A stretch of 64,000 nt of DNA from an uncultured Alphaproteobacteria bacterium (GTDB lineage Bacteria > Pseudomonadota > Alphaproteobacteria > HIMB59). A program made the position numbers and the translations under genes. The stretch is taken from assembly GCA_902621205.1 (NCBI GenBank), contig CACNLH010000008.1, positions 1 through 64,000 of the forward strand, read 5' to 3'. Below, piece after piece: positions 26,650-34,937 of this stretch (position 1 is the stretch's first letter; every line of letters begins with the position of its first letter). The notes below the pieces were generated by a model, which saw only the letters and a list, made by a program, of their open reading frames with translations, searched no databases and had not been told where the DNA came from.

Positions 26650-27249
26650 TTGATAGATATAGCTTTAGTTATAGCAATCGTATCATATTACACCGTCATG
26701 TTTATCACACCTGGACCCAATAATGCTATGTTAACGATCTCAGGCTTAAAATTTGGTTTTAAAAGGTCTCTACCACATATTACTGGTATCTCTTTAGGTC
26801 ATGCTCTTCAAGTTTCATTAATTTGCACAGGTTTAGGGTTAATTTTGATCAATAAACCAGAATTTCAAATGATACTAAAATGGCTTTGTTTTTTTTATCT
26901 CATTTATTTAGCTTATCAAATGATTGGATCTTTAAAGGATTACAAGAAAGATACAGGTAGACCTTTAAATGTATACGAGGCTGCACTTTTTCAATGGATA
27001 AACCCCAAGGCATGGACGATTGCTATTACAGTGGCATCTGGTTTTATGCCTCTAGAAGAAAAGCTTTGGATAGCTGTTGTTTTCACAGGGTTGATGTCAT
27101 CATTGGTAAGCTTTCCATGTATAAGTTTATGGGCACTTTTTGGAAGTTTGATTAAAAATTTAGTATCGAATCCCAAATTAAAAAGAAGTTTTGAGTACTT
27201 CTTTGCACTATTATTAGTATCTACGGGAATTTATTTAATATTAAGCTAA
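26650..27249 (+). CDS. LysE/RhtB family amino-acid exporter
   Basis: 199 residues starting at TTG, with about six hydrophobic segments. The N-terminal FITPGPNNAMLTISGLKFGFKR is the LysE/RhtB signature, followed by ISLGHALQV. QWINPKAWTIA before the last helices also fits. Members export amino acids such as lysine, threonine or homoserine, and the substrate cannot be read from the sequence. Its end overlaps the convergent gene at 27241 by 9 bases. Confidence 0.9.
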   Translation: MIDIALVIAIVSYYTVMFITPGPNNAMLTISGLKFGFKRSLPHITGISLGHALQVSLICTGLGLILINKPEFQMILKWLCFFYLIYLAYQMIGSLKDYKKDTGRPLNVYEAALFQWINPKAWTIAITVASGFMPLEEKLWIAVVFTGLMSSLVSFPCISLWALFGSLIKNLVSNPKLKRSFEYFFALLLVSTGIYLILS

Positions 27250-27792
27250 TTTTTCAAGCAAATTTAAATAACGAAAATTAATATATCCTTTTTTGGATAA
27301 ATAAAATTTTTCAATGCTATCTCTTTTTAAAGAATTACAAAATACTGGTAATTTTGCTTTTAATTTTTTACTTATATGAATATTTGATTTTAGCAAATGC
27401 TCTTTATTAGCAGATTTTAAAATTTTGATTGAGTGTTTACTGTTCAATAAATCATAAATTAATAGAGAACAGTTATTTTTTAAAATTTTATTTAACATTG
27501 CTCTATTTCGCTCAACATATTCAACAATATCGAATAAGACTAAGTAATTTTGATTTGACTTAATTTGACTAAGTTTCAAACCTTGCATTGATAAAAATAA
27601 ATCTATTTTTTGATTAGTATAATATTTACACCCAACTGAAATATATTCTTTCTCTTCAATTATTATGTTAGTAAATTTTTCAATATAAAAATTGAATTTG
27701 GTTGATTTATTTTTTAGTTCAATAATATCATCTGGTATAAGGGGCATTCTTGTTTCTTTTTTGGTCCTATCTGAGAGCATACAAATATTCAT
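27241..27792 (-). CDS. Stand-alone AlaDH/PNT N-terminal-like domain protein
   Basis: 183 residues. The N-terminal ~115 residues follow the pattern of the alanine dehydrogenase / transhydrogenase / saccharopine dehydrogenase N-terminal domain. They show DRTKKETRMPLIPDDIIEL, a following F-Y-I-E strand, an E-E-K-E-Y-x-x-x-G-C segment, then Y-L-V-L-F-D-I and SLLIYDLL. No Rossmann NAD-binding domain follows: the last ~65 residues are lysine-rich and unlike the catalytic half. It may be a remnant of a longer dehydrogenase or a distinct small protein. The frame is intact and AT-rich like its neighbours. Function unknown. It is divergent from agmatine deiminase by 29 bases. Confidence 0.55.
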   Translation of the reverse strand: MNICMLSDRTKKETRMPLIPDDIIELKNKSTKFNFYIEKFTNIIIEEKEYISVGCKYYTNQKIDLFLSMQGLKLSQIKSNQNYLVLFDIVEYVERNRAMLNKILKNNCSLLIYDLLNSKHSIKILKSANKEHLLKSNIHISKKLKAKLPVFCNSLKRDSIEKFYLSKKGYINFRYLNLLEKLA

Positions 27793-27821
27793 AATTAAAA
27801 AAAAATATATACTATAATCTT

Positions 27822-28811
27822 ATGAAGTTAATTCCAGAATGGGAAGCACATGACAAATGTCTAATGGCTTGGCCATGTAATAAAAATCTTTACAACGAAA
27901 TAATTAAAGATGCTAGATTAGAAATGGCTAATTTAGCCAATTCTATTTCAGATGAAGAAACAGTTTATATGTATTGCAATAAAGAGGATTATAATGAATG
28001 TAAAAAATATATAAATAATCAAAAAATAAATATTATCCAACTAGAACTAGATGACTCTTGGATGAGAGATATTGCCCCGATCTTTATAAAAGAGGACAAT
28101 GAACTTAAATGTATTAACTTTAATTTTAATGGTTATGGAAAATACCCAAATTATTTAAATGATAATAAAGTAGGTGAATATATCTCAAATCAATTTTCTA
28201 TTACTTCATATGTAAATGATCTTACGTTAGAAGGAGGCGCCATTACTTACGATGAATACGGAAACTTGTTTTCCACTGAAAGTGTGCTGCTTAACCCAAA
28301 TAGAAATAATCCTGAAAAAGCAAAAATAGAGCAAACACTGACTAGTTTATTTGACTTAAATTCAATAATTTGGATCCCCGAAGGTTTAAAAGATGACGAT
28401 ACTGATGGGCACATAGACAATATTTTATGTCCTATTGGAAATAGAAAATATTTAATTGCAAAAAGTTATGATTTAGATGATTTGAATTCAAATAATTTAA
28501 CTAAGATTAAATCAATTATTCTAAGTAACCTTTCTAGCATTGACAGTAATATAGAATTAATTGATATACCACTACCTTCAAAAATAGTTGTCAATGATAA
28601 AAAGCTTATTGCCTCGTATATAAATTTTTATTTTTCAAAGCATAAAATCTTTGTTCCAAAATTTAATGTTAAAGAAGATGAAATGGTTTATGATATTTTT
28701 AAGGATATTTTTAAAGATAAAAAAATTGAGATGATTGAAACTTCACATATAAATTATGGTGGAGGTAATATCCATTGTGTTACCATGAATGTGCCAAAAA
28801 ATGTCAATTAA
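27822..28811 (+). CDS. aguA: Agmatine deiminase
   Basis: 329 residues of the peptidyl-arginine-deiminase-like family. It starts IPEWEAHDKCLMAWP, then has DDSWMRDIAPIF (acidic and Arg substrate contacts), NFNGYG, LEGGAITYD and DTDGHIDN with the catalytic His. The nucleophile C319 lies in GGGNIHCVT near the end. It converts agmatine to N-carbamoylputrescine and ammonia. aguB follows with an 11-base overlap, the standard two-step pair. Confidence 0.95.
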   Translation: MKLIPEWEAHDKCLMAWPCNKNLYNEIIKDARLEMANLANSISDEETVYMYCNKEDYNECKKYINNQKINIIQLELDDSWMRDIAPIFIKEDNELKCINFNFNGYGKYPNYLNDNKVGEYISNQFSITSYVNDLTLEGGAITYDEYGNLFSTESVLLNPNRNNPEKAKIEQTLTSLFDLNSIIWIPEGLKDDDTDGHIDNILCPIGNRKYLIAKSYDLDDLNSNNLTKIKSIILSNLSSIDSNIELIDIPLPSKIVVNDKKLIASYINFYFSKHKIFVPKFNVKEDEMVYDIFKDIFKDKKIEMIETSHINYGGGNIHCVTMNVPKNVN

Positions 28812-29658
28812 GGTTGCTGCTTCACAATTTAAATCAATAAAAGAAAAAAAAGATTTAAACATAAATAAGGCTATACACATTGCTCAACAAGCATCTAAGG
28901 AAAATGTAAATATTTTCCTCCTACAGGAGTTATTCCAGACTGAGTACTTTTGCTCAACTCAGGATACAAAGTTTTTTAATTATGCAATTGAATTTCCTAA
29001 TGACAAATTATTTGAAATTTTTTCTAATTTTTGTAAGAAAAATAATATGGTAATGCCAATCAGTTTTTTTGAAAAAAAAGAAAATAATTTTTTTAATTCA
29101 CTAGTTGTGATTAATGCTGATGGTAAATTAAGTGATTTATATAGAAAGTCCCATATTCCCGAGGGCCCTGGTTATAACGAAAAGTTTTACTTTAAACCTG
29201 GAGATACTGGCTTCAAAGTATTTAACACAAAATTTGGAAATCTTGGTTGTGGTATATGCTGGGATCAATGGTTTCCCGAATGTGCGAGATCTATGACACT
29301 TTCTGGTGCAGATATTTTATTATATCCCACGGCAATTGGCTCTGAGCCTCAAGACCCTTTATTAGACTCAAAAGATCATTGGCAAAACGTAATGAAAGGT
29401 CATGCAGCTGCAAATCAAATTCCAGTCATTGCCTCTAATAGAATTGGCACAGAAAATGAAGGTTCAATATCTGTTACATTTTATGGAAGTTCCTTTATCG
29501 CTAACCATTTGGGTAATATTGAAATTGAAATGGACAAGAAAGATGAGGGCTTTGTATCTAAGAATTTCGACTTTTCAGAAATAACAAAATATCGCCAATC
29601 TTGGGGAAATTTTAGAGATCGTAGACCAGATCTATATAAAAAAATTTGTGATTTTTAA
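28801..29658 (+). CDS. aguB: N-carbamoylputrescine amidase
   Basis: With the ATG at 28801 the protein has 285 residues and begins MSIKVAASQF, as usual for the nitrilase superfamily. An upstream in-frame ATG at 28789 is possible but adds only MCQK. The catalytic triad is E43 (LQELF), K116 (YRKSHIPEGPGYNEKFYF) and C153 (GICWDQWFPE). The IPEGPGY and WFPE features match AguB. It hydrolyses N-carbamoylputrescine to putrescine, CO2 and ammonia. Confidence 0.95.
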   Translation: MSIKVAASQFKSIKEKKDLNINKAIHIAQQASKENVNIFLLQELFQTEYFCSTQDTKFFNYAIEFPNDKLFEIFSNFCKKNNMVMPISFFEKKENNFFNSLVVINADGKLSDLYRKSHIPEGPGYNEKFYFKPGDTGFKVFNTKFGNLGCGICWDQWFPECARSMTLSGADILLYPTAIGSEPQDPLLDSKDHWQNVMKGHAAANQIPVIASNRIGTENEGSISVTFYGSSFIANHLGNIEIEMDKKDEGFVSKNFDFSEITKYRQSWGNFRDRRPDLYKKICDF

Positions 29659-29708
29659 AAAAAATTATCATATTATTCATATTCTACTTATTAAAGAGGA
29701 GAGGTAAT

Positions 29709-30776
29709 ATGAATAAATTTTTAACAGCTCTTTTAGTGCTAATACTTCCTATGAGTTTGAGCGCTAAAGAAGAGTTATTTATATACAATTGGTCCGATTA
29801 CATAGCTGAAGATACAATTGCAAATTTTGAGGAAGAAACTGGTATTGATGTAACATACGATGTATTTGACTCAAACGAAGTTCTAGAGGCTAAGCTTTTA
29901 GCTGGAGGAAGTGGTTATGACTTAGTTGTTCCATCAGGCTCTTTTATGGAAAACCAAATTAAAGCAGGAGTTTTTCAAAAACTTGATAAAAGTATGATTC
30001 CAAACCTCAAAAATTTAGATCCAAGTGTTTTAGATAAAACTGATGCTCATGATCCAGGTGGGGAATACTCTGTAAATTATATGTATGGTACAACTGGAAT
30101 TGGTTACAACGTTGCTGCCGTCGAGGAAAGAGGTGGAGATGTTGAGTCATGGGACATAATATTTGATGTAGATCAAATTTCTAAATATGAAGATTGTGGT
30201 GTGGCTTTCTTAGATGCACCAAGTGAAATTGTTGAGATTGCATTAAATTATCTTGGCCATGATCCAAATACAGAAAACACTAAAGCTAATCAAGAGGCAC
30301 TAGAATTATTGAATAATATTAGACCTTACATAAAGTATTTTGACTCTTCTCAGTACATTGATGATTTAGCAAATGGTGAGATTTGCTTAGCAATAGGTTG
30401 GTCAGGTGATGTATTTATAGCAGCATACGAGGAAATTGAAGAGGTCTGGTATTCAATTCCAAATGAAGGAACAGTAATTTGGTTTGATATGATGGGAATT
30501 CCAGCAGACGCAAAAAACGTAGAAAATGCTCATAAATTTATAGATTATATTTTGAGACCAGAAGTTGTTGCAGAAATTACTAACTATGTGTGGTACTCAA
30601 ATCCTAATCTAGTAGCTAACACAACTGAAGGTTTGATAGATCCTGATATCCTTTCAGACCCAGCAATTTATCCAACAGAAGAGACATTAACTAAACTTTT
30701 TGCAGATACAGCTGACTCACCTCAAAAGTCTAGGATATCTTCGAGAGTATTTAATAGTTTTAAAGCTTCTCAATAA
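29709..30776 (+). CDS. potF: Putrescine ABC transporter substrate-binding protein (PotF-like)
   Basis: 355 residues with a signal peptide cleaved after about S-L-S-A (residue 19). Segments NWSDYIAEDTIANFEEETGI, VVPSGSF, FLDAPSE, AIGWSGDV and the late W-F-D match PotF binding-pocket positions, including the acidic residues that hold the diamine. It shows more likeness to PotF (putrescine) than to PotD. The start has one of the strongest ribosome sites in the window (AGAGGAGAGG, four bases before the ATG), which suits a highly made periplasmic protein. Confidence 0.9.
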   Translation: MNKFLTALLVLILPMSLSAKEELFIYNWSDYIAEDTIANFEEETGIDVTYDVFDSNEVLEAKLLAGGSGYDLVVPSGSFMENQIKAGVFQKLDKSMIPNLKNLDPSVLDKTDAHDPGGEYSVNYMYGTTGIGYNVAAVEERGGDVESWDIIFDVDQISKYEDCGVAFLDAPSEIVEIALNYLGHDPNTENTKANQEALELLNNIRPYIKYFDSSQYIDDLANGEICLAIGWSGDVFIAAYEEIEEVWYSIPNEGTVIWFDMMGIPADAKNVENAHKFIDYILRPEVVAEITNYVWYSNPNLVANTTEGLIDPDILSDPAIYPTEETLTKLFADTADSPQKSRISSRVFNSFKASQ

Positions 30777-30783
30777 TTTAATT

Positions 30784-30813
30784 AAAGCGCAACTTTTACT
30801 TTAGTTGCGCTTT
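30784..30813 (+). terminator. Hairpin between potF and potG (partial terminator/attenuator)
   Basis: AAAGCGCAACT (30784-30794) pairs exactly with AGTTGCGCTTT (30803-30813) across an 8-base loop: an 11-bp stem ending in a T-run of four (30811-30814). The next gene starts at 30828. A leaky terminator between a binding-protein gene and its permease genes commonly gives excess binding protein. That is the likely purpose here. Confidence 0.75.
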
Positions 30814-30827
30814 TCACAATCTTTTTT

Positions 30828-31886
30828 ATGTCTGAACCTTTTTTACAAATCATAGATCTATCAAAAAGGTTTGATAATGTTGTTGCTTTAGACAAAGTTA
30901 ATCTAAAAATAGCAAAATCTGAAATATTCAGTCTCCTAGGTTCTTCAGGATGCGGTAAGTCAACACTTTTGAGAATTATAGCAGGTTTTGAGAAGCCTGA
31001 TGAAGGAAGAATTCTACTCGAGGGAAAGGATATCACGAAACTTCCCCCATATGTAAGACCACTAAATATTATGTTCCAAAATTATGCACTATTTCCGCAT
31101 TTAAATGTCACTAATAATATCCAGTTTGGACTAAAAGAAGAAAAAATTTCTAAAGAAGAAATCAATCACCGTGTTAATGAAATTTTAAATTTACTAGAGC
31201 TGAATGGTTTAGAGAAAAGAAAAATCAATGAGATATCTGGTGGTCAACAACAACGAGTAGCATTAGCAAGATGTCTAGTCAAAAAACCAAAATTACTTTT
31301 ATTGGATGAACCACTTGCAGCATTAGATAAACAGCTAAGAGTACAAACACAATTCGAGTTAGTTAATTTACAATATAAGTTAGGCATCACTTTTATTATT
31401 GTTACCCATGATCAAGAGGAAGCAATGTCATTATCTGACAGAATGGCAATTATGAAAAATGGAGAAATCCTCCAAGTAGGTAATCCTGTTGAGATATATG
31501 AAAAACCGAAGGACAAATATATAGCGAATTTTATTGGCACAGCCAATATCTTTAATGTTCTTAATAAAAATAATCAAATCATCATTAAAGAATTAAATTA
31601 TGAAGTTAAAAATATTAACAATAAAGAAAACTATTTTAAATGTTTAATTAGGCCTGAAAAAATTTCTGTTAAAAAACTTGAAAATCAATCTGATAATTTA
31701 AATATTGGTGTAGTTAAAGAAGTAGCTTATTTAGGGAGCTATACTAAGTATTTAATTGAGGTTAATGGATTTGAATTTTACTCTTTTATGCAAAATAGTT
31801 TAGTTTCAGATAACCTTCAAATAAGATGGGATGATAAAGTTCAGATAAGTTTTAACGAAACATCAATATATTTCTTTAATGATTAA
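30828..31886 (+). CDS. potG: Putrescine ABC transporter ATP-binding protein (PotG/PotA-like)
   Basis: 352 residues. Walker A GSSGCGKST is at 38-46, the signature is SGGQQQRVALARC, and Walker B is LLLDEPLAALD. A TOBE-type C-terminal regulatory domain of about 110 residues follows. It is the ATPase of the polyamine importer. The potF/potG naming follows the binding protein, since the ATPase sequence alone does not separate PotA from PotG. It overlaps the permease gene by 8 bases. Confidence 0.9.
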   Translation: MSEPFLQIIDLSKRFDNVVALDKVNLKIAKSEIFSLLGSSGCGKSTLLRIIAGFEKPDEGRILLEGKDITKLPPYVRPLNIMFQNYALFPHLNVTNNIQFGLKEEKISKEEINHRVNEILNLLELNGLEKRKINEISGGQQQRVALARCLVKKPKLLLLDEPLAALDKQLRVQTQFELVNLQYKLGITFIIVTHDQEEAMSLSDRMAIMKNGEILQVGNPVEIYEKPKDKYIANFIGTANIFNVLNKNNQIIIKELNYEVKNINNKENYFKCLIRPEKISVKKLENQSDNLNIGVVKEVAYLGSYTKYLIEVNGFEFYSFMQNSLVSDNLQIRWDDKVQISFNETSIYFFND

Positions 31887-32772
31887 AAATTTTAAAAAAC
31901 AAAACGTGTGGTTTGTATTTACTCCATATTTATGGCTAGTTTTGTTCTTTTTTGTTCCATTAGCCTTAATTTTTAAAATATCTATATCTGTGTCTGAATG
32001 GGGTATGCCACCTTATCGTGATCTTTTTTCTTTATCTGAAAATGGATTGGAGATTAATTCAACTCTTGGAAATTATTTATTTATCTTTTCAGATCCTTTC
32101 TATATCAGATCATACCTCAATTCACTTTCTTTAGCTTTTACATCCACGGTATTATGTTTAATAATCGGTTATCCCATAGCTTTTTACGTTGCAAAATCTA
32201 AAACAAGTATAAGAAACATACTATTGATTATGCTTATCATACCTTTTTGGAGTTCTTTTCTTCTTAGGGTATATGCATGGAAAGTCTTACTACAAGGCTC
32301 TGGTATTATAAATTCAATTCTTATACATATTGGGCTAATTTCTGAACCAATATCTATGTTACACAATCATTATGCTGTAATTTTAGGTGTTGTTTATACT
32401 TACCTTCCATTTATGATTTTACCGCTTTATGGATATTTGGTTAAATTTGATTTAAATTTGATTGATGCATCTAATGATTTAGGTGCAAAGCCTTTAAACA
32501 CGTTTGTAAAAGTTATCTTACCTCTCTCTTTACCAGGAATTGTTGCGGGGAGTATGTTGGTTTTTATACCAGTTGTTGGAGAATATATAATTCCAGAAAT
32601 GTTAGGTGGCAGTGATAAACTTTATTTTGGGAAAATAATTTGGGATGAATTTTTTGTAAATAGAGATTGGCCTATTGCTAGCGCACTTGCTATGTCTGGT
32701 ATTGTAATTCTTGTATTTCCAATAATTATTTTTCAATTAATGTACGCAAAATATAATTTTAAAAATGAATAA
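31879..32772 (+). CDS. potH: Putrescine ABC transporter permease (PotH/PotB-like)
   Basis: 297 residues with six predicted membrane helices. The permease coupling loop, EAA-like, is read as IDASNDLGAKPLNTFVKVILPLSLPGI. It belongs to the binding-protein-dependent permease family and forms the channel with the next protein. The strong preference for F, I and L is expected. It overlaps potI by 8 bases. Confidence 0.9.
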   Translation: MIKNFKKQNVWFVFTPYLWLVLFFFVPLALIFKISISVSEWGMPPYRDLFSLSENGLEINSTLGNYLFIFSDPFYIRSYLNSLSLAFTSTVLCLIIGYPIAFYVAKSKTSIRNILLIMLIIPFWSSFLLRVYAWKVLLQGSGIINSILIHIGLISEPISMLHNHYAVILGVVYTYLPFMILPLYGYLVKFDLNLIDASNDLGAKPLNTFVKVILPLSLPGIVAGSMLVFIPVVGEYIIPEMLGGSDKLYFGKIIWDEFFVNRDWPIASALAMSGIVILVFPIIIFQLMYAKYNFKNE

Positions 32773-33562
32773 ATTATTTTTTAAAATTTTTACCTTAACA
32801 ATTGGATTTTCATTTCTATATTTTCCTATTTTAACTCTTATAGCTTATTCTTTTAATGATAATAAAAGAGTTATGGTTTGGAAGGGTTTCTCTTTAAGAT
32901 GGTATAAGGAATTATTTCAAAATGAACAAATTTTAGAGGCTTTTTATACTAGTATAAAAATTGCCTCTCTTTCAGCAACATTTGCAACAATCATGGGTGT
33001 AATGATTGGTTTTTCATTAACAAGAATATCAAAAATTCCAGCCAGGCCTTTCTTTATTTTCTTGAGTTCTTCTCCTTTGGTTATGCCTGAGATAATTTTA
33101 GGACTTTCTTTGTTGTTATTCTTTATATCATCTAACCATATTATTGGCTTTCCTTCCTCAAAAGGACAACTAACAGTCTTAATATCGCATATAACTTTCT
33201 CTGTCGCTTTTGTTGCAGTCATTATCCAATCAAGGTTGAGTAGTTACGATAAAAATATAGAAGAGGCTGCTCAGGATCTTGGGACAATTCCAAATATGAT
33301 TTTTTGGAAAGTAACTGCTCCTGTAATATTACCTGCAATATTATCAGGTTGGTTACTTGCATTTACACTCTCTTTGGACGATCTTGTCGTTGCTAGTTTT
33401 ACTACCGGTCCCGGAGCTAACACTTTGCCAATAGTGGTTTTTTCTAAAGTTAGATTGGGATTGAGTCCAGAAGTTAATGCTCTATCTGCAATAATAATGC
33501 TAATTGTTATATTAGCAGCAATTAGTATTTACTTAATTAATAGATCAAACATTAAGAAGTAA
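32765..33562 (+). CDS. potI: Putrescine ABC transporter permease (PotI/PotC-like)
   Basis: 265 residues with about six membrane helices and the coupling loop IEEAAQDLGTIPNMIFWKVTAPVILPAI. FTLSLDDLVVASFTTGPGANTLP is typical of PotC/PotI permeases. It completes the transporter. The 3' end runs 18 bases into the convergent puuA gene, so the two transcripts overlap tail to tail. Confidence 0.9.
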   Translation: MNKLFFKIFTLTIGFSFLYFPILTLIAYSFNDNKRVMVWKGFSLRWYKELFQNEQILEAFYTSIKIASLSATFATIMGVMIGFSLTRISKIPARPFFIFLSSSPLVMPEIILGLSLLLFFISSNHIIGFPSSKGQLTVLISHITFSVAFVAVIIQSRLSSYDKNIEEAAQDLGTIPNMIFWKVTAPVILPAILSGWLLAFTLSLDDLVVASFTTGPGANTLPIVVFSKVRLGLSPEVNALSAIIMLIVILAAISIYLINRSNIKK

Positions 33563-34897
33563 ATATTCTCTTTCCCATGCAGTAATTATTTTATTATAGG
33601 CATTTACCTCTAAGTCTTTGATTGAACAAAATAATTCTATAAATGTTTCACCAAATATCTCTTTTGCCTCCTTAGATCTAGAAAAAGTATCTATTGATTG
33701 ATAGATGCTTTCTGTCAAAGAAACATTTACGTTATAAGCAGCTTTTTTGGTCTCTGGGGTTGCTTTTAATTTTTTCTTCAAACCTAGATATCCCGCAGAT
33801 AAAGTTGCAGCTATAGCTAAGTATGGATTTACGTCTGATCCACAAAGTCTATTTTCAATTCTTGCTTGGTTAGCAGAGTTAAAATTTGGGACTCTAAAAC
33901 CACAGGTACGGTTTTCAAAACCCCAGTTTAGGTTAAAAGGTGTACCTTCCTCCCAAAAACCTCTGAGCCTTTTAAAGGAATTAACATTTGGTGCAAAAAG
34001 AGGTAAAAAAGCTTTTGAATATTTTTGTAATCCACCCAAATAGTTATCAAAATGTTTTGTAGTTTTAAGATTTTTGTCCACAAATATTGGTTTACCTTTT
34101 TTTAAAATTGATTGATGTATATGCATCGAGTTTCCTGGAGTATCTTCCATCGGTTTAGCCATAAAAGTTGCATACAAATTATGCTTCAATGCAGTATGTC
34201 TCAGAGTTCTTTTAAATAAAAAAACCTGATCAGCCAAGTCAAGAGGGTTACCATGCTTGAAGTTAATTTCCATTTGTGCTGGTCCATCCTCATGATTAAT
34301 GTTCTCAACCTCTAATTCTTGAGTTTCACAGTAGTCATATAGATCCTCAAAAATATGATCAAATTCATTAACAGCGTCAATACCGTAAGATTGATTTCCT
34401 TTTTCAATTCTTCCAGATTGCCCACTCGGTGTCTCCAAAGGATTATCTGGATCATTGTTTTTCTTAACTAAATAAAATTCAATTTCTGGAGCGACAACTG
34501 GTTCAAGCCCTATTTTTTCATAGAGACCAATTACTTTTTTTAAAATACCTCTAGAGTGGACCTCTATAACATTATCATTGTTATCAACAGCATCACAAAT
34601 AACCTGTGCGGTTGGTTCTTCATACCATGGAACAGTTCTCAGAGTATTAAAATCAGGCTTTAAAATAAAATCACCATCTGTAGGATTTAAAATCTGATCA
34701 TCTATTGAATAAGTCACATCTCTAGATACTGCTAATTTGAATAGTGCTAAAGGTAATCTTAATCCACCTGACTCAATAGAGCTTAAAAATTTTTTTGTTG
34801 GTAGTATTTTACCCCTTGGTATACCTGAATTATCAGGAATCATACATTCTACCTCTGTTATTTTATTTTTCTTTAACCAATCGACATAATCATTCAT
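33545..34897 (-). CDS. puuA: Gamma-glutamylputrescine synthetase-like (glutamine synthetase family)
   Basis: 450 residues of the type I/III glutamine-synthetase fold. Metal and ATP-site pieces are PEIEFYL, NHEDGPAQMEIN, FMAKP, GNSMHIHQS, and the later APNVNSFKRL and RIENRLCGSDVNPYLAIAA. The FMAKP and SMHIH forms occur in PuuA and related glutamylpolyamine synthetases. Adjacency to the transporter and to puuB supports putrescine as substrate. It is divergent from puuB, with 40 bases between the starts as a shared control region. Glutamylation of other amines is possible. Confidence 0.82.
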   Translation of the reverse strand: MNDYVDWLKKNKITEVECMIPDNSGIPRGKILPTKKFLSSIESGGLRLPLALFKLAVSRDVTYSIDDQILNPTDGDFILKPDFNTLRTVPWYEEPTAQVICDAVDNNDNVIEVHSRGILKKVIGLYEKIGLEPVVAPEIEFYLVKKNNDPDNPLETPSGQSGRIEKGNQSYGIDAVNEFDHIFEDLYDYCETQELEVENINHEDGPAQMEINFKHGNPLDLADQVFLFKRTLRHTALKHNLYATFMAKPMEDTPGNSMHIHQSILKKGKPIFVDKNLKTTKHFDNYLGGLQKYSKAFLPLFAPNVNSFKRLRGFWEEGTPFNLNWGFENRTCGFRVPNFNSANQARIENRLCGSDVNPYLAIAATLSAGYLGLKKKLKATPETKKAAYNVNVSLTESIYQSIDTFSRSKEAKEIFGETFIELFCSIKDLEVNAYNKIITAWEREYLLLNV

Positions 34898-34937
34898 AGC
34901 TATAACTAACCTTTAAAATTTGATATTTATGTATCTG

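Noticed and set aside
27813-27818. TATAAT just before the aguA start
   Set aside because: Transcription would start inside the conserved N-terminus of AguA, and no -35 is seen. It is probably AT-rich background.
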